54,992 nt of DNA from Psychrobacter sp. UBA3962 (GCF_002385225.1 NZ_DGDC01000029.1:1-54992), one strand, 5' to 3'; shown: positions 17,040 through 26,171, counted from the first letter of the stretch. The notes: generated by a model not told the origin, from the letters alone. Made by a program: numbers and translations.

Positions 17040-18995
17040 ATGAATAAGCTTTTCAATTTTTTCGAGACTCGGCTATCCGCCTTCCCAGAAAACAAAATCC
17101 CGCTTCCCAAAGAGGGCTTGTTTAAATTCCTTTGGGCGTGCACTTATGGCCTTCGCAAATGGTTGGTACTATTTATGGTACTAACCGCCGGCATTGGGGT
17201 CTATGAAGCGTTACTGTATGCTTGGATTGGAGACCTCGTTGATTGGATGGGAAGCTATACTCCAGCCACACTTTGGGCCGAAAAAAGTGCGACCTTAAAG
17301 CTGATGTTTGCTGTACTGATATTGAGCCCATTTTGGGTGGGTTTAGCCTCCTTGGTTCACTTCCAGGTGATCCAAGGGGTGTTCCCGATGCAGATGCGCT
17401 GGCGTTTTCATAAGCGCATGCTGGGTCAGTCCATGGAGTTTTATCAAAACGAGTTTTCTGGACGGGTTTCAGCCAAGGTGATGCAGACTGCTCTGGCCGT
17501 CAGAGATACCGTCATTACGGTCGTCGATATGATGACTTATGTGCTGGTATTCTTTGTCACCAGTGGCATTATCCTGTTTCAACTCGACAGCTTATTGCTT
17601 ATTCCTTTTGCGCTGTGGTTGGTGATGTTTGGAGCAACCTTGTGGTACTTTTTACCCAAGCTGCGTCAGACTGCCAGTACCCAGGCCAATGCTCGGGCGC
17701 TCATGACCGGTCGTATTACTGATGCCTATGCCAATATCATGACGGTGAAGCTGTTTAGCCACTCTCAACGAGAGCTTGGCTATGCCAAATCAGCGATGAA
17801 GCAGTTTTTGGCAACTGTGCATGCTCAAATGCGCTGGGTGAGCGTGCTGGAGTTCGTCAACCACTTGGTAAGTGTGACCTTGATCGGCAGTACCGCAGCC
17901 ATTGGTTTGTATCTGTGGCAACGAGGGGATGTGGGGGTTGGCGCACTGGCAATGGCCACTGCCATGGCGCTTCGTCTAAACAGTATGACCCATTGGATTA
18001 TGTGGCAGATGGCAAGCTTGTTTGAAAGTATCGGTACAGTCCAAGATGGTATTCGTACTTTGTCTACCCCACAAAAAGTAGTGGATGCGCCAGATGCCAA
18101 AGAATTGGTTATCAAGGAAGGTCATATCAAGTTTGAAAATGTAGACTTTGGATATGAAGGCAATGCTGAAGCCCCTATGCGGCTTAAAGTGGCCACTGAA
18201 GACGATATGGAGAACAAAGATGGCTTGCCCTCCTCTTCGGCGGACAGCCTGCCTAATCCAAACTATGTCAAACTGCTAGATAACTTTAATTTAGACATCA
18301 AGCCTGGTGAGAAAATAGGTTTAGTGGGCCGCTCTGGGGCTGGTAAATCAACTTTGGTGAATTTATTACTGCGCTTTTTTGATGTGGATTCCGGGCGTAT
18401 TACTATCGATAATCAGGCCATACACGAAGTCACCCAAGAGAGCTTACGCCGCCAAATCGGCATGGTTACTCAGGACACCTCCTTACTACACCGTACAGTT
18501 CGTGAAAATATTGCTTATGGCCGTCCTACCGCCACTGATGAAGAGATTATTGCTGCCTGTAAAGAGGCACAAGCTTGGGAGTTTATCCAAGAGCTACATG
18601 ATGCCAAAGGCAATACCGGTCTTGATACCCAAGTGGGTGAGCGTGGGGTGAAACTCTCAGGTGGCCAACGTCAACGTATTGCTATCGCTCGAGTTATGCT
18701 AAAAAATGCGCCCATCTTGCTGTTAGATGAGGCCACCAGTGCCCTAGACTCTGAAGTAGAGCACGCCATTACCGAAAGTTTAAACAGCATGATGACTGGC
18801 AAAACCGTTATCGCCATTGCTCATAGACTGTCTACTATTGCTGCTCTAGATCGCTTGGTAGTTATGGATAAAGGGCGTATTATTGAACAAGGTAGCCATG
18901 AAGAATTGCTGGCTGAAAATGGCGTTTATGCAGGACTGTGGGAGCGTCAAAGTGGTGGCTTCTTAGGGGAAGATGATCTAGACATAGTAGAATAA
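17040..18995 (+). CDS. ABC exporter half-transporter, fused permease and ATPase
   Basis: A 651-residue MsbA/MdlB-type protein that works as a dimer to export a drug, lipid or peptide. The first 330 residues form the six-helix membrane domain. The ATPase domain has the A-loop Tyr372 (FGYEG), Walker A GRSGAGKST at 430-438, Q-loop VTQDTS, signature LSGGQRQR, Walker B ILLLDEATS and the switch His in AHRLST, so all catalytic motifs are present. The span from the A-loop to Walker A is about 58 residues rather than the usual 26 or so, because of an acidic, Ser-rich insert. The alpha/beta hydrolase gene follows 48 bases later. The substrate is unknown. Confidence 0.9.
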   Translation: MNKLFNFFETRLSAFPENKIPLPKEGLFKFLWACTYGLRKWLVLFMVLTAGIGVYEALLYAWIGDLVDWMGSYTPATLWAEKSATLKLMFAVLILSPFWVGLASLVHFQVIQGVFPMQMRWRFHKRMLGQSMEFYQNEFSGRVSAKVMQTALAVRDTVITVVDMMTYVLVFFVTSGIILFQLDSLLLIPFALWLVMFGATLWYFLPKLRQTASTQANARALMTGRITDAYANIMTVKLFSHSQRELGYAKSAMKQFLATVHAQMRWVSVLEFVNHLVSVTLIGSTAAIGLYLWQRGDVGVGALAMATAMALRLNSMTHWIMWQMASLFESIGTVQDGIRTLSTPQKVVDAPDAKELVIKEGHIKFENVDFGYEGNAEAPMRLKVATEDDMENKDGLPSSSADSLPNPNYVKLLDNFNLDIKPGEKIGLVGRSGAGKSTLVNLLLRFFDVDSGRITIDNQAIHEVTQESLRRQIGMVTQDTSLLHRTVRENIAYGRPTATDEEIIAACKEAQAWEFIQELHDAKGNTGLDTQVGERGVKLSGGQRQRIAIARVMLKNAPILLLDEATSALDSEVEHAITESLNSMMTGKTVIAIAHRLSTIAALDRLVVMDKGRIIEQGSHEELLAENGVYAGLWERQSGGFLGEDDLDIVE

Positions 18996-19043
18996 CTTTA
19001 AGGCCGGTCTATTGGTTTAATTGAAAGAGGATGTGATCAGTCG

Positions 19044-19979
19044 ATGAACGAAGCTCAAGTTAACACGTTTCAGCAATACGAAAAAAGTATTCTATTAGGA
19101 GATAAGCAGGCCCGTTACTATGAGTTTCCAGACTCAGAGTCACCGCAGTCTGCTAGCGACAAAGCTGAAAAGCCTACTGCTCATTTTTATGGCGGTAATG
19201 GCTTCGTTACTGGAGTTTATCAGCCCTTAATTAGTGAGCTTAGCCAACAGTTTAAGGTGACCAGCTTAGCGATGCGTGGCTATTGGCCAGATCTACCTAC
19301 CGAAAAGATTATGACTCGGGAACAGGATGCGGACTGGTTAATCGAATTCTTGGAGCAGACGCAAACAGGACCTGTCATCGGTATTGGTCATTCGCAGGGT
19401 GCCACTGCCACTGCCATGGCCGCTGCCAAAAGACCGGACTTATTCTCTGCCCTGTACTTGATTGACCCCGTCACCTTTACTAAAAAGCAGTCTTTGCTAT
19501 TTAATCGAATTCCGCGATTGGCGTTGCAAACTCAAGAGCCTTTTAAGAGTACAAAGGCCAAACCTGCTGACTGGAGCAGCGTCGAGGCTTATTATCAAAG
19601 CTTACGCCAAAACCGGGCCTACAAACGTATTAGCGATGAGCACTTAAAGACTTTTGCTGAAAATAGCTTGATACCCAAAGAAGAAGGGGATTCCGGTTTT
19701 AGTTTGTTATTTAAACCCAAACAAGAACTTGCCAGCTACTTTGGCACCCCTTATGTAACACCTGCTCTAAAAAAGCTAAATAAGAAAAAGCTGCCTTATT
19801 ATTTGATATTGGCTAAACCTTCTATCTTTAATAGCTATAAAGTGCGCCAAAGTTGGAAAGAAGTGGTACCTCTCCAGAACAAAATTGTTTTGTCGGACTA
19901 TGGCCACCTTCTGCCCTTAGAAGCTCCTAAAGCTTGTGCGGAAGTTATAGCCAATTTTGAGCAATCTCGGATTAAGTAG
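19044..19979 (+). CDS. Alpha/beta hydrolase
   Basis: A 311-residue protein with the alpha/beta hydrolase fold. The nucleophile elbow is GHSQGA with Ser117; the oxyanion region lies near HFYGGNGF at 47-54; and a His in SDYGHLLPLE near the C-terminus is the likely general base. No signal peptide is seen, so it is cytoplasmic. A Ser/Lys-rich insert at 30-44 precedes the core. It follows the ABC exporter on the same strand and could be co-transcribed. Esterases, lipases and C-C hydrolases share this fold; nothing narrows the substrate. Confidence 0.8.
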   Translation: MNEAQVNTFQQYEKSILLGDKQARYYEFPDSESPQSASDKAEKPTAHFYGGNGFVTGVYQPLISELSQQFKVTSLAMRGYWPDLPTEKIMTREQDADWLIEFLEQTQTGPVIGIGHSQGATATAMAAAKRPDLFSALYLIDPVTFTKKQSLLFNRIPRLALQTQEPFKSTKAKPADWSSVEAYYQSLRQNRAYKRISDEHLKTFAENSLIPKEEGDSGFSLLFKPKQELASYFGTPYVTPALKKLNKKKLPYYLILAKPSIFNSYKVRQSWKEVVPLQNKIVLSDYGHLLPLEAPKACAEVIANFEQSRIK

Positions 19980-20085
19980 CTCATCATCAAGCTTATTGAC
20001 TTATCGTTTTAAACCGCTTGGCTAGACAGCAGGAAAGCTGCACCGTACCTTACCTACCTTGGCTTTCTATTATGGGATTACTGCT

Positions 20086-20709
20086 ATGGATTTGTTTGCC
20101 CCACAGCCTTGCGATAACCTGTTGCCTTTTGACGGTATAGTGAATGACTTAGGAATCGTCTTAGGAGATGATCAGGCTTTATATGAGCAGCTGTTAACCG
20201 AGCTACCTTGGCAGTCAGATAGAGTGACTTTATTTGGTAAGACTCATATTACTACCCGTCAGATTGTGTGGATGGGAGACAGTGAAGCTAATGGCTCTTT
20301 GGCTTATAGCTACTCGGGGCACAGTCGTGCTATTACGCCTTGGCATCACTCAGTGTTTCACGTGAAACGTCTGGTTGAGCATAAGTTAGCTGAAATTGGG
20401 GTGGAGGTTTGTTTCAACACTTGCCTGCTAAACTACTACCCTACTGGGGCAGACGGTATGGGTTATCATGCCGATGATGAGCCTGAACTCGGCCACCAAC
20501 CCATTATTGCCTCGCTGTCGTTGGGTGCTACCCGTAAATTTGTATTGAAGCACAAAAAAGCTCAACATAAAGTTGAGCTTCATCTTGAATCAGGTCAGCT
20601 AATTGTAATGCGCGGCGATACTCAGCAATATTGGAAGCATACCGTCACTAAAACTAAATCCGTACAACAAGGTCGAATCAGTCTTACCTTTCGTACTCTA
20701 TATCCGTAA
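20086..20709 (+). CDS. AlkB-like 2-oxoglutarate/Fe(II)-dependent dioxygenase
   Basis: Likely repairs alkylated DNA bases (1-methyladenine, 3-methylcytosine) by oxidative demethylation. The 207-residue protein carries NYYPTGADGMGYHADDE with the His-x-Asp iron ligands, a distal His in YWKHTVTK, and RISLTFR with the Arg that binds 2-oxoglutarate; the layout resembles the ALKBH2/ALKBH3 group more than E. coli AlkB. The frame is open from a TTG at 20059, but I chose the ATG at 20086, which has GGGA upstream and reads MDLFAPQ, typical of relatives. It converges with the MDR gene, with only two bases between stops. Confidence 0.88.
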   Translation: MDLFAPQPCDNLLPFDGIVNDLGIVLGDDQALYEQLLTELPWQSDRVTLFGKTHITTRQIVWMGDSEANGSLAYSYSGHSRAITPWHHSVFHVKRLVEHKLAEIGVEVCFNTCLLNYYPTGADGMGYHADDEPELGHQPIIASLSLGATRKFVLKHKKAQHKVELHLESGQLIVMRGDTQQYWKHTVTKTKSVQQGRISLTFRTLYP

Positions 20710-20711
20710 CC

Positions 20712-21707
20712 TTATATCTCCAGCACAATTTTGCCAAAGCTATCGCCTTTTTCTAAAGCTTTGTGTGCCTCAGCAGTATCTTCCAAAGGATACGTGGCTT
20801 GAATTTCAAGCTGCAACTTATCCGCTGCGATTAGTCGTAATACCTCTGCTAAATCTTCAGCATTTGGCTTCGCTATAAACCCCTCGACTTGTAACTTTTT
20901 ATCGGCACCGGCTTCTTTTAGCTTTTGGGCCCAAATTGAAGGCAATACCACCACACGCCCACCCGTTTTAACTACGGTTAACGCCTTTTCACCCGCCTCA
21001 CCCCCGACCAAGTCTAATAAAACATCAGCGTTTAATTCAGGAAACTGGTCCTCTTTGGTGTAATCAATCCAACCTTCTAGCTGGCTAGAATCGATCAAGC
21101 TTTCAATTTTTTGATATTTTTCAGCTGAGCAAATTAGGGTCAGCTTAATACCGAGCTCTTCTACCTTGCGCATCAATAGTTGCAAGGCCAAATGACCCAC
21201 ACCGCCTGCTGGTGCACTCATTACCACATGCTCGCCGGCTTTTATTTCAGCAAAATCAACCAACTGTTTGGCCGTGGTTCCGACACAAGGCAAAGCCCCG
21301 GCTATTTCTAAACCCACCCCTTCAGGCACTTTAGTAAGCAGCTCAGCCTCTACCGTATTGTACTGGGCATAGCAGCCTCCGTTAAAATTCAAGGCAGCCA
21401 CTTTATCACCCACTTCAAACTCTGCTACGTTACTAAAAATCACCTCTCCTGCCATATCAAAGCCCAGTATCGCAGGCTTATTCTCGGCAAACTGCTTGTT
21501 TTTAATGTTTTCAGCCCCCCAGCCCAGCCCTTGGCGAGTTTTATAATCCACAGGGTTAATACCTGCATAAGCCAGCTTTACCAATACTTGGCCCTCACCG
21601 ACTGTGGGCACGGCAGCGTCATTGACAAACTGAAATACTTCAGACTCACCAAACTCAGTGATGACAATGGCAGATTGGGTTTTAGGAAGGTTTGGATTAG
21701 ATGACAT
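20712..21707 (-). CDS. MDR-family NADPH:quinone oxidoreductase-like protein
   Basis: A 331-residue zinc-free member of the medium-chain dehydrogenase superfamily. The N-terminal GroES-like domain carries VKLAYAGINPVDYKTRQG, typical of quinone reductases, and the cofactor domain has SAPAGGVGHLALQL near residue 164. The cysteine zinc ligands of true alcohol dehydrogenases are not seen. Relatives reduce quinones or alkenals with NADPH. It stands alone; an AAGGAG ribosome site precedes the ATG. Confidence 0.85.
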   Translation of the reverse strand: MSSNPNLPKTQSAIVITEFGESEVFQFVNDAAVPTVGEGQVLVKLAYAGINPVDYKTRQGLGWGAENIKNKQFAENKPAILGFDMAGEVIFSNVAEFEVGDKVAALNFNGGCYAQYNTVEAELLTKVPEGVGLEIAGALPCVGTTAKQLVDFAEIKAGEHVVMSAPAGGVGHLALQLLMRKVEELGIKLTLICSAEKYQKIESLIDSSQLEGWIDYTKEDQFPELNADVLLDLVGGEAGEKALTVVKTGGRVVVLPSIWAQKLKEAGADKKLQVEGFIAKPNAEDLAEVLRLIAADKLQLEIQATYPLEDTAEAHKALEKGDSFGKIVLEI

Positions 21708-21844
21708 GACACACTCCTTGTTTTAATAAGACATACGATAACTTTCATTCTAGTCTAGCACACTACCAGGGTATCAAGTTTAGCCTGCAATCAGTCAATG
21801 TCTCAAAGCCATAACATCAAACCTATAACAAAAGAGCCTTACCG

Positions 21845-23554
21845 TTACTCCTGCGGGCTATTGCAATCCAATAAATCTTTGTCCCCACTGTTATCCTGAA
21901 TCTCTTCCTCTACTTTTTGCATAAGCTTAGGATCAGGTCGGGCATCGAGCACCTCCTCTGCCTGCTCATTACCCAAAATGGCTCGGGCACGTTGTTTGGC
22001 TTGTTCCTTTTCTAAAGTGTCTGCTTTGCGCTTTTGCGTGCTGGCCAACACCTCTTCTGTCAGCTCTTTAATCAAATGAGGATTGTGGGTAGCCCCTTGG
22101 GACTTCTGTTGCTCCCAAGCCGCAAGATATTTAACAAGGGCTTGTTCTACCTCACCATCAAAGTGCATGCGATAAGTGGGTTCAGGCAAGCTAAAGCCCT
22201 TATTTTCCATCGCATGCTTCGCCTCTCTAATGGCAATACTACGCGCCTTGGTAATATCGGTATGGGTTTGGTCCACCCAGACTTGGAACTCAAGAATAAT
22301 ATTTGAGTCACTGACCTCAGTAATGATACAAGCTGATTTGGGATCCTCTAGCACAAACTCTAAGTCTCGAACTGCTTGAATCCCTACTTTAATAGCCGCT
22401 AAAGGATCATCGTTGGCATCCATGGCCAATTGAAAGGTAAATCGACGCTCAGGATTTTTGGTGTAGTTTAAAATAGTGGCTTTGAAAACCTCGGAGTTGG
22501 GAATACGCAACTGATTGCCATCCGAGGTCATTAAAATAGTGGCCCGGCTGGTTAAGCGCACCACAATTCCTTCCTCACCATTAATATTCACAAAGTCTTT
22601 GGCCTGAAAAGGCTGGCGAATACTTAACATCAGCGAAGCAATATAGTTCTCAATGGTATCTTTGACCGCAAAACCCACCGCGATACCAATAACCCCAGCA
22701 CCCCCTAAAAGCGTTCCGATTATTGCTTCGGCCCCCATAAAGCTCAGGCCGAGTAATAAACCTATAACGATAAATAGGATTTTAACCGTTTGGGCAAGTA
22801 GCTCAGCAATGAAGGGGTTTGGGGTAATGCGCTGCCACAAAGACTCCCGGCGAGCCAGCCAAGACCCAAACCAGACTACGATAGAGAACACCACAATGGC
22901 GACCAGCAATAAGGGCAAAGCATGAATAAAGCCTCGGAACTGCTGTTTTAAGGCACTGATCACCGGAGTGACGTTGTCTTGGACATCTAGGGTGCGGCTA
23001 ATGCGGTCTTCGACAGCCACCACATCGCTAACCCTATTGGCCAAACTAATGGCCTGCTGTGCCTTCTTTTCATTAGGCACTTCACCAGATAAGCTGACCA
23101 CGCCTTGATTGACGCTGACATTGAGCGCTTTAAGTCCTTCAATCTCAGAGTAAATTCCACTAATGCGCTGTTTGATATCCTGATCGTTAACCTGATCAGG
23201 TTTGGTCGCAATGACCGTATCTTTATCGGTCAGATTACCCGCTGCAGGCACATTAACAGGCTCGGAGGTGGCCTGTTCTGTGTCTTGGGCTTCAGTTTCG
23301 GCATCCTCGCCGCTATCAGCAGCCCCTTCATCTTGATTTTGCTCAGCAGCTGCAGATACTGCTTCATCATCCTGAGCTTGCGCCTCAGGGGTAGCACTGA
23401 TTAAAGCTTGTGCCGGTAGAGAAAATAAGCCACTAGTTATTATTAGCATTATCAAGCCTAACCAGACGTTATGGCTTTCGGCTCTTTTAGCTTCGAGTGG
23501 CTTATTAGCTTCAAGTTCGGTTTTGGTTTTAGGCAGCTTAAAAAAGAGCGACAT
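21845..23554 (-). CDS. MscS-family mechanosensitive channel with an N-terminal BON domain
   Basis: A 569-residue inner-membrane channel that should open under membrane tension during osmotic down-shock. It begins with a hydrophobic export signal (about residues 30-52), an acidic Ala/Glu/Gln-rich linker to about 125, then a BON domain at about 127-195 that reads VNQGVVSLSGEVPNEKKAQ. Three membrane helices follow, and the last, rich in Gly and Ala (GTLLGGAGVIGIAVGFAVKD), is the pore helix of MscS. The cytoplasmic vestibule domain comes next, then a charged C-terminal tail. It lies 74 bases downstream of hisA on the same strand. Confidence 0.88.
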   Translation of the reverse strand: MSLFFKLPKTKTELEANKPLEAKRAESHNVWLGLIMLIITSGLFSLPAQALISATPEAQAQDDEAVSAAAEQNQDEGAADSGEDAETEAQDTEQATSEPVNVPAAGNLTDKDTVIATKPDQVNDQDIKQRISGIYSEIEGLKALNVSVNQGVVSLSGEVPNEKKAQQAISLANRVSDVVAVEDRISRTLDVQDNVTPVISALKQQFRGFIHALPLLLVAIVVFSIVVWFGSWLARRESLWQRITPNPFIAELLAQTVKILFIVIGLLLGLSFMGAEAIIGTLLGGAGVIGIAVGFAVKDTIENYIASLMLSIRQPFQAKDFVNINGEEGIVVRLTSRATILMTSDGNQLRIPNSEVFKATILNYTKNPERRFTFQLAMDANDDPLAAIKVGIQAVRDLEFVLEDPKSACIITEVSDSNIILEFQVWVDQTHTDITKARSIAIREAKHAMENKGFSLPEPTYRMHFDGEVEQALVKYLAAWEQQKSQGATHNPHLIKELTEEVLASTQKRKADTLEKEQAKQRARAILGNEQAEEVLDARPDPKLMQKVEEEIQDNSGDKDLLDCNSPQE

Positions 23555-23584
23555 GCTTATCCTGTTTTGCTTTATTCTTTATTA

Positions 23585-23615
23585 CGTTCTAAACCAATAT
23601 TGCGTTCTAAACCAA
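23585..23615. repeat. Direct repeat CGTTCTAAACCAA, two copies, period 18
   Basis: The 13-base word occurs at 23585-23597 and 23603-23615, between the hisA stop and the mscS-like start. It has no hairpin character. It could be a local duplication or a pair of protein-binding sites. Confidence 0.7.
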
Positions 23616-23628
23616 ATAGCAGGGCTGA

Positions 23629-24417
23629 CTATTGGTCTAAATAGGCCTGTGCTTCAGCCAAATCTAGAGTGCCTTCATAAATAGCGCGACCAGTAATGAT
23701 GCCTTCTAGACAGTCGCCATAAGGCTTTAACAGCTCGATGTCTTTCATATTGGTCACACCACCTGAAGCGATAACCGGTAGACCACCCTCACGAGCCAAA
23801 TTAACCGTCTGCTCGACGTTCACCCCTTGCATCATACCGTCACGGGCGATATCAGTATAAACGATAGACGACACGCCAGCATCAGCAAAACGCTTCGCCA
23901 AATCAACGGCCTTAACGTCTGTCACATTGGCCCAGCCATGAGTAGCTACCAGACCATCTTTGGCATCAATACCGACGATAATATGACCCGCAAACTCACG
24001 ACAAGCCTCTTCGACGAACTCTGGATTTTCCACAGCTTTGGTACCAATAATGATATAGGTTAGACCTGCAGCTAGATAATGCTCAATGGTCTGTAAGCTG
24101 CGAACACCCCCACCCAGCTGTACCGGTAGAGTAGGATGCGCCTTAGCAATTTCCATCACCACATTCTTATGCACTGGCACCCCATCAAAGGCACCATTAA
24201 GGTCCACTAAATGTAAACGGCGTGCCCCTTCATTAACCCAACGCGTTGCCATGGCCACCGGATCATCAGAGAACACTGTGTCATCTTCCATACGACCTTG
24301 TTTTAGGCGCACACATTTGCCGTCTTTTAAGTCGATAGCAGGGATAAGTAGAGGTGCCACTGATTTATTTAAATTGTCTAAAGAGTTATTCGAGGGAGAT
24401 TTGGACTGATTATGCAT
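23629..24417 (-). CDS. hisA: Phosphoribosylformimino-5-aminoimidazole carboxamide ribotide isomerase
   Basis: Catalyses the fourth step of histidine synthesis, an Amadori rearrangement, in the cytoplasm. The 262-residue (beta/alpha)8 barrel shows LLIPAIDLKDGKCVRL with the catalytic Asp29, LGGGVRS, and VGIDAKDG with the second catalytic Asp151, then ASGGV near the C-terminus. About 20 additional N-terminal residues rich in Asn and Ser precede the barrel. It is not next to other his genes in this window. The identification is secure. Confidence 0.96.
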   Translation of the reverse strand: MHNQSKSPSNNSLDNLNKSVAPLLIPAIDLKDGKCVRLKQGRMEDDTVFSDDPVAMATRWVNEGARRLHLVDLNGAFDGVPVHKNVVMEIAKAHPTLPVQLGGGVRSLQTIEHYLAAGLTYIIIGTKAVENPEFVEEACREFAGHIIVGIDAKDGLVATHGWANVTDVKAVDLAKRFADAGVSSIVYTDIARDGMMQGVNVEQTVNLAREGGLPVIASGGVTNMKDIELLKPYGDCLEGIITGRAIYEGTLDLAEAQAYLDQ

Positions 24418-24493
24418 ATCAAAGACCTATAGTATAAAAAGCTTTTAAAATAAATAGAGAGCTATCAAATAAAAATCACAATTTACATTTATG

Positions 24494-24537
24494 CCCTAAA
24501 ATGGCTTAAATTCGGAAACATACTGGCAATTTTAGGG
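24494..24537. promoter_or_regulatory. Inverted repeat just upstream of the nqr -10 element
   Basis: Nine-base arms CCCTAAAAT (24494-24502) and ATTTTAGGG (24529-24537) are perfect, and two more pairs extend the stem after one mismatch. The right arm ends 10 bases before a TATAAT, so the repeat overlaps the expected -35 region of the nqr promoter. A regulator site is plausible. Confidence 0.4.
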
Positions 24538-24547
24538 TAATTTAACG

Positions 24548-24553
24548 TATAAT
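24548..24553 (+). promoter_or_regulatory. Candidate -10 element of the nqr operon
   Basis: A perfect TATAAT lies about 255 bases before nqrA. The best -35 partner is CTGGCA at 24523-24528 with a long 19-base spacer, so an activator might be needed. Placement is by eye. Confidence 0.35.
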
Positions 24554-24806
24554 CCTAGGTTATATTGTATATGTATTTTGGTAGCCAGTCGCCACTGTCT
24601 TCTATGTTAAGAGATTAGCACAGGTCTCACTACTCGTTCTCATTTATTCTAAATTTTGCGAGTTTATAGTCTGAAGTGCATTTTCGTTGTACTGCGCTAA
24701 ACCCTCTTATCCCAGCAAGAGTCTCTCGCGGTCACCGTACCGTTCGTGGCTTATTCACTACCGACAGGACGTCTGGCATTTCTTCGCTTATGGAATAAGT
24801 TCGCTT

Positions 24807-26171
24807 ATGATTACCATCAAAAAGGGGCTTGATTTGCCCATTGCTGGCGCACCCAGCAGTGAAATCACCCAGCATTCTCCAAAGCACGTTGCACTAGTAG
24901 GCTACGACTATGTCGGTATGAAGCCCACAATGAACGTTAAAGAAGGTGATATAGTCACTAAAGGCCAACCCGTTTTTGAAGATAAAAAACGTGTTGGGGT
25001 GATTTATACTGCACCTGCCTCAGGTAAAGTCGTCGCCATTAATCGTGGCGAACGCCGAGTATTCGAAAGCATGGTTATTGAGATTGATCCCAATGCCGGC
25101 GCCGATGCTAATGAGGTCACGTTTCAGCAATATGCCTCTAATGAACTGGCTGGGCTTGATTCTGAAGCTGTTGAAGCGCAATTAATCAAATCTGGTGAAT
25201 GGACCGCTTTCCGTACTCGTCCATACAGCCGTAGTCCAGAAGTGGGCTCTCGTCCACAAGCCATTTTCGTCACCGCTATGGATACCAATCCTTTGGCGTA
25301 TGACCCTATGTTGCTGATTCAACAAGAGCAACAGGCCTTTGATGACGGACTTGCAGTACTTTCCACCTTATCCCCAAAAACTTATGTTTGTCACCATGGC
25401 AGTGCCAACTTAGCCAAAGTTGCTAAGACTGCAGCGGGTAACAGCACTGAATATCATGCTTTCGCAGGCAAACACCCTGCAGGCAATGCCGGTACTCACA
25501 TTCACTTCTTACACCCAGTAAGCCGTGAAGTCACTGTTTGGACCGTAGGTTTTCAAGACGTGATTGCGATTGGTAAGCTATTTACCACAGGTCGCCTATA
25601 TACTCGCCGCTTGATCAGCTTGGCCGGTCCTAGTGTGAAAAACCCACACTTAGTAGTAACTGAGCGTGGAGCAGATCTAACCGAGCTGACTCAAGGTCAA
25701 TTAAATAGCGGTGATAACCGTATTATTACCGGTTCGGTATTATCGGGTCGCAAAACCATTGCCACTACCGCTTATTTAGGCCGCTTCCACAACCAAGTGA
25801 GCGTTCTACAAGAAGGTTATGAGCGTCCAGCATTCCACTTCTTTAGTCCAGGTGCTAACCGTTTCTCAAAACTGCCTATTTATATCTCGCAGTTCTTTAA
25901 GGGTAAAAAGTACAACTTCACCACCACAAGCAATGGCTCTCCTCGTGCCATGGTGCCAATCGGTGTCTTTGAAGAAGTTATGCCACAAGACTATTTGCCA
26001 ACCCAATTACTCCGTGCGCTAATTGTTGAAGACATTATTTCAGCAGTAGATCTTGGTGCTTTAGAGCTTGATGAAGAAGATTTAGCTTTATGTACTTTCG
26101 TTTCACCAGGTAAATACGAGTTCGGCGATATCTTGCGTGATAACTTAACTCGCATCGAGCAGGAGGGCTAA
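24807..26171 (+). CDS. nqrA: Na+-translocating NADH:quinone reductase subunit A
   Basis: Peripheral cytoplasmic subunit of the six-subunit Na+-NQR pump, which oxidises NADH, reduces ubiquinone and exports Na+. The 454-residue protein begins MITIKKGLDLPIAG, the standard NqrA start, and carries the expected GYDYVGMKPTMNVKEGD lipoyl-like segment and later GKHPAGNAGTHIHFLHPVS. I chose the ATG at 24807 rather than the frame's open end at 24687; a GGAATAAG-type ribosome site lies upstream. It opens the operon nqrABCDEF, whose genes overlap or nearly touch. Confidence 0.97.
   Translation: MITIKKGLDLPIAGAPSSEITQHSPKHVALVGYDYVGMKPTMNVKEGDIVTKGQPVFEDKKRVGVIYTAPASGKVVAINRGERRVFESMVIEIDPNAGADANEVTFQQYASNELAGLDSEAVEAQLIKSGEWTAFRTRPYSRSPEVGSRPQAIFVTAMDTNPLAYDPMLLIQQEQQAFDDGLAVLSTLSPKTYVCHHGSANLAKVAKTAAGNSTEYHAFAGKHPAGNAGTHIHFLHPVSREVTVWTVGFQDVIAIGKLFTTGRLYTRRLISLAGPSVKNPHLVVTERGADLTELTQGQLNSGDNRIITGSVLSGRKTIATTAYLGRFHNQVSVLQEGYERPAFHFFSPGANRFSKLPIYISQFFKGKKYNFTTTSNGSPRAMVPIGVFEEVMPQDYLPTQLLRALIVEDIISAVDLGALELDEEDLALCTFVSPGKYEFGDILRDNLTRIEQEG

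Larger units (their letters stand above)
24418..24806. other. Divergent intergenic region, hisA to nqrA
   Basis: The 389 bases hold the promoters of hisA and the nqr operon. A perfect -10 hexamer and an inverted repeat lie at 24494-24553, leaving a leader of roughly 250 bases before nqrA. The nqrA frame is open back to 24687, but the 40 additional residues do not look like NqrA, so I treat that part as untranslated leader. No gene is seen. Confidence 0.45.

Noticed and set aside
23105..23404. Plus-strand frame of 99 codons inside the BON-MscS gene
   Set aside because: It is antisense to a well-supported gene and has no ribosome site or recognisable motif.
24687..24806. Forty-codon N-terminal extension of nqrA
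   Set aside because: The extra residues are not NqrA-like and the family starts at MITIKKG, with a ribosome site before 24807.
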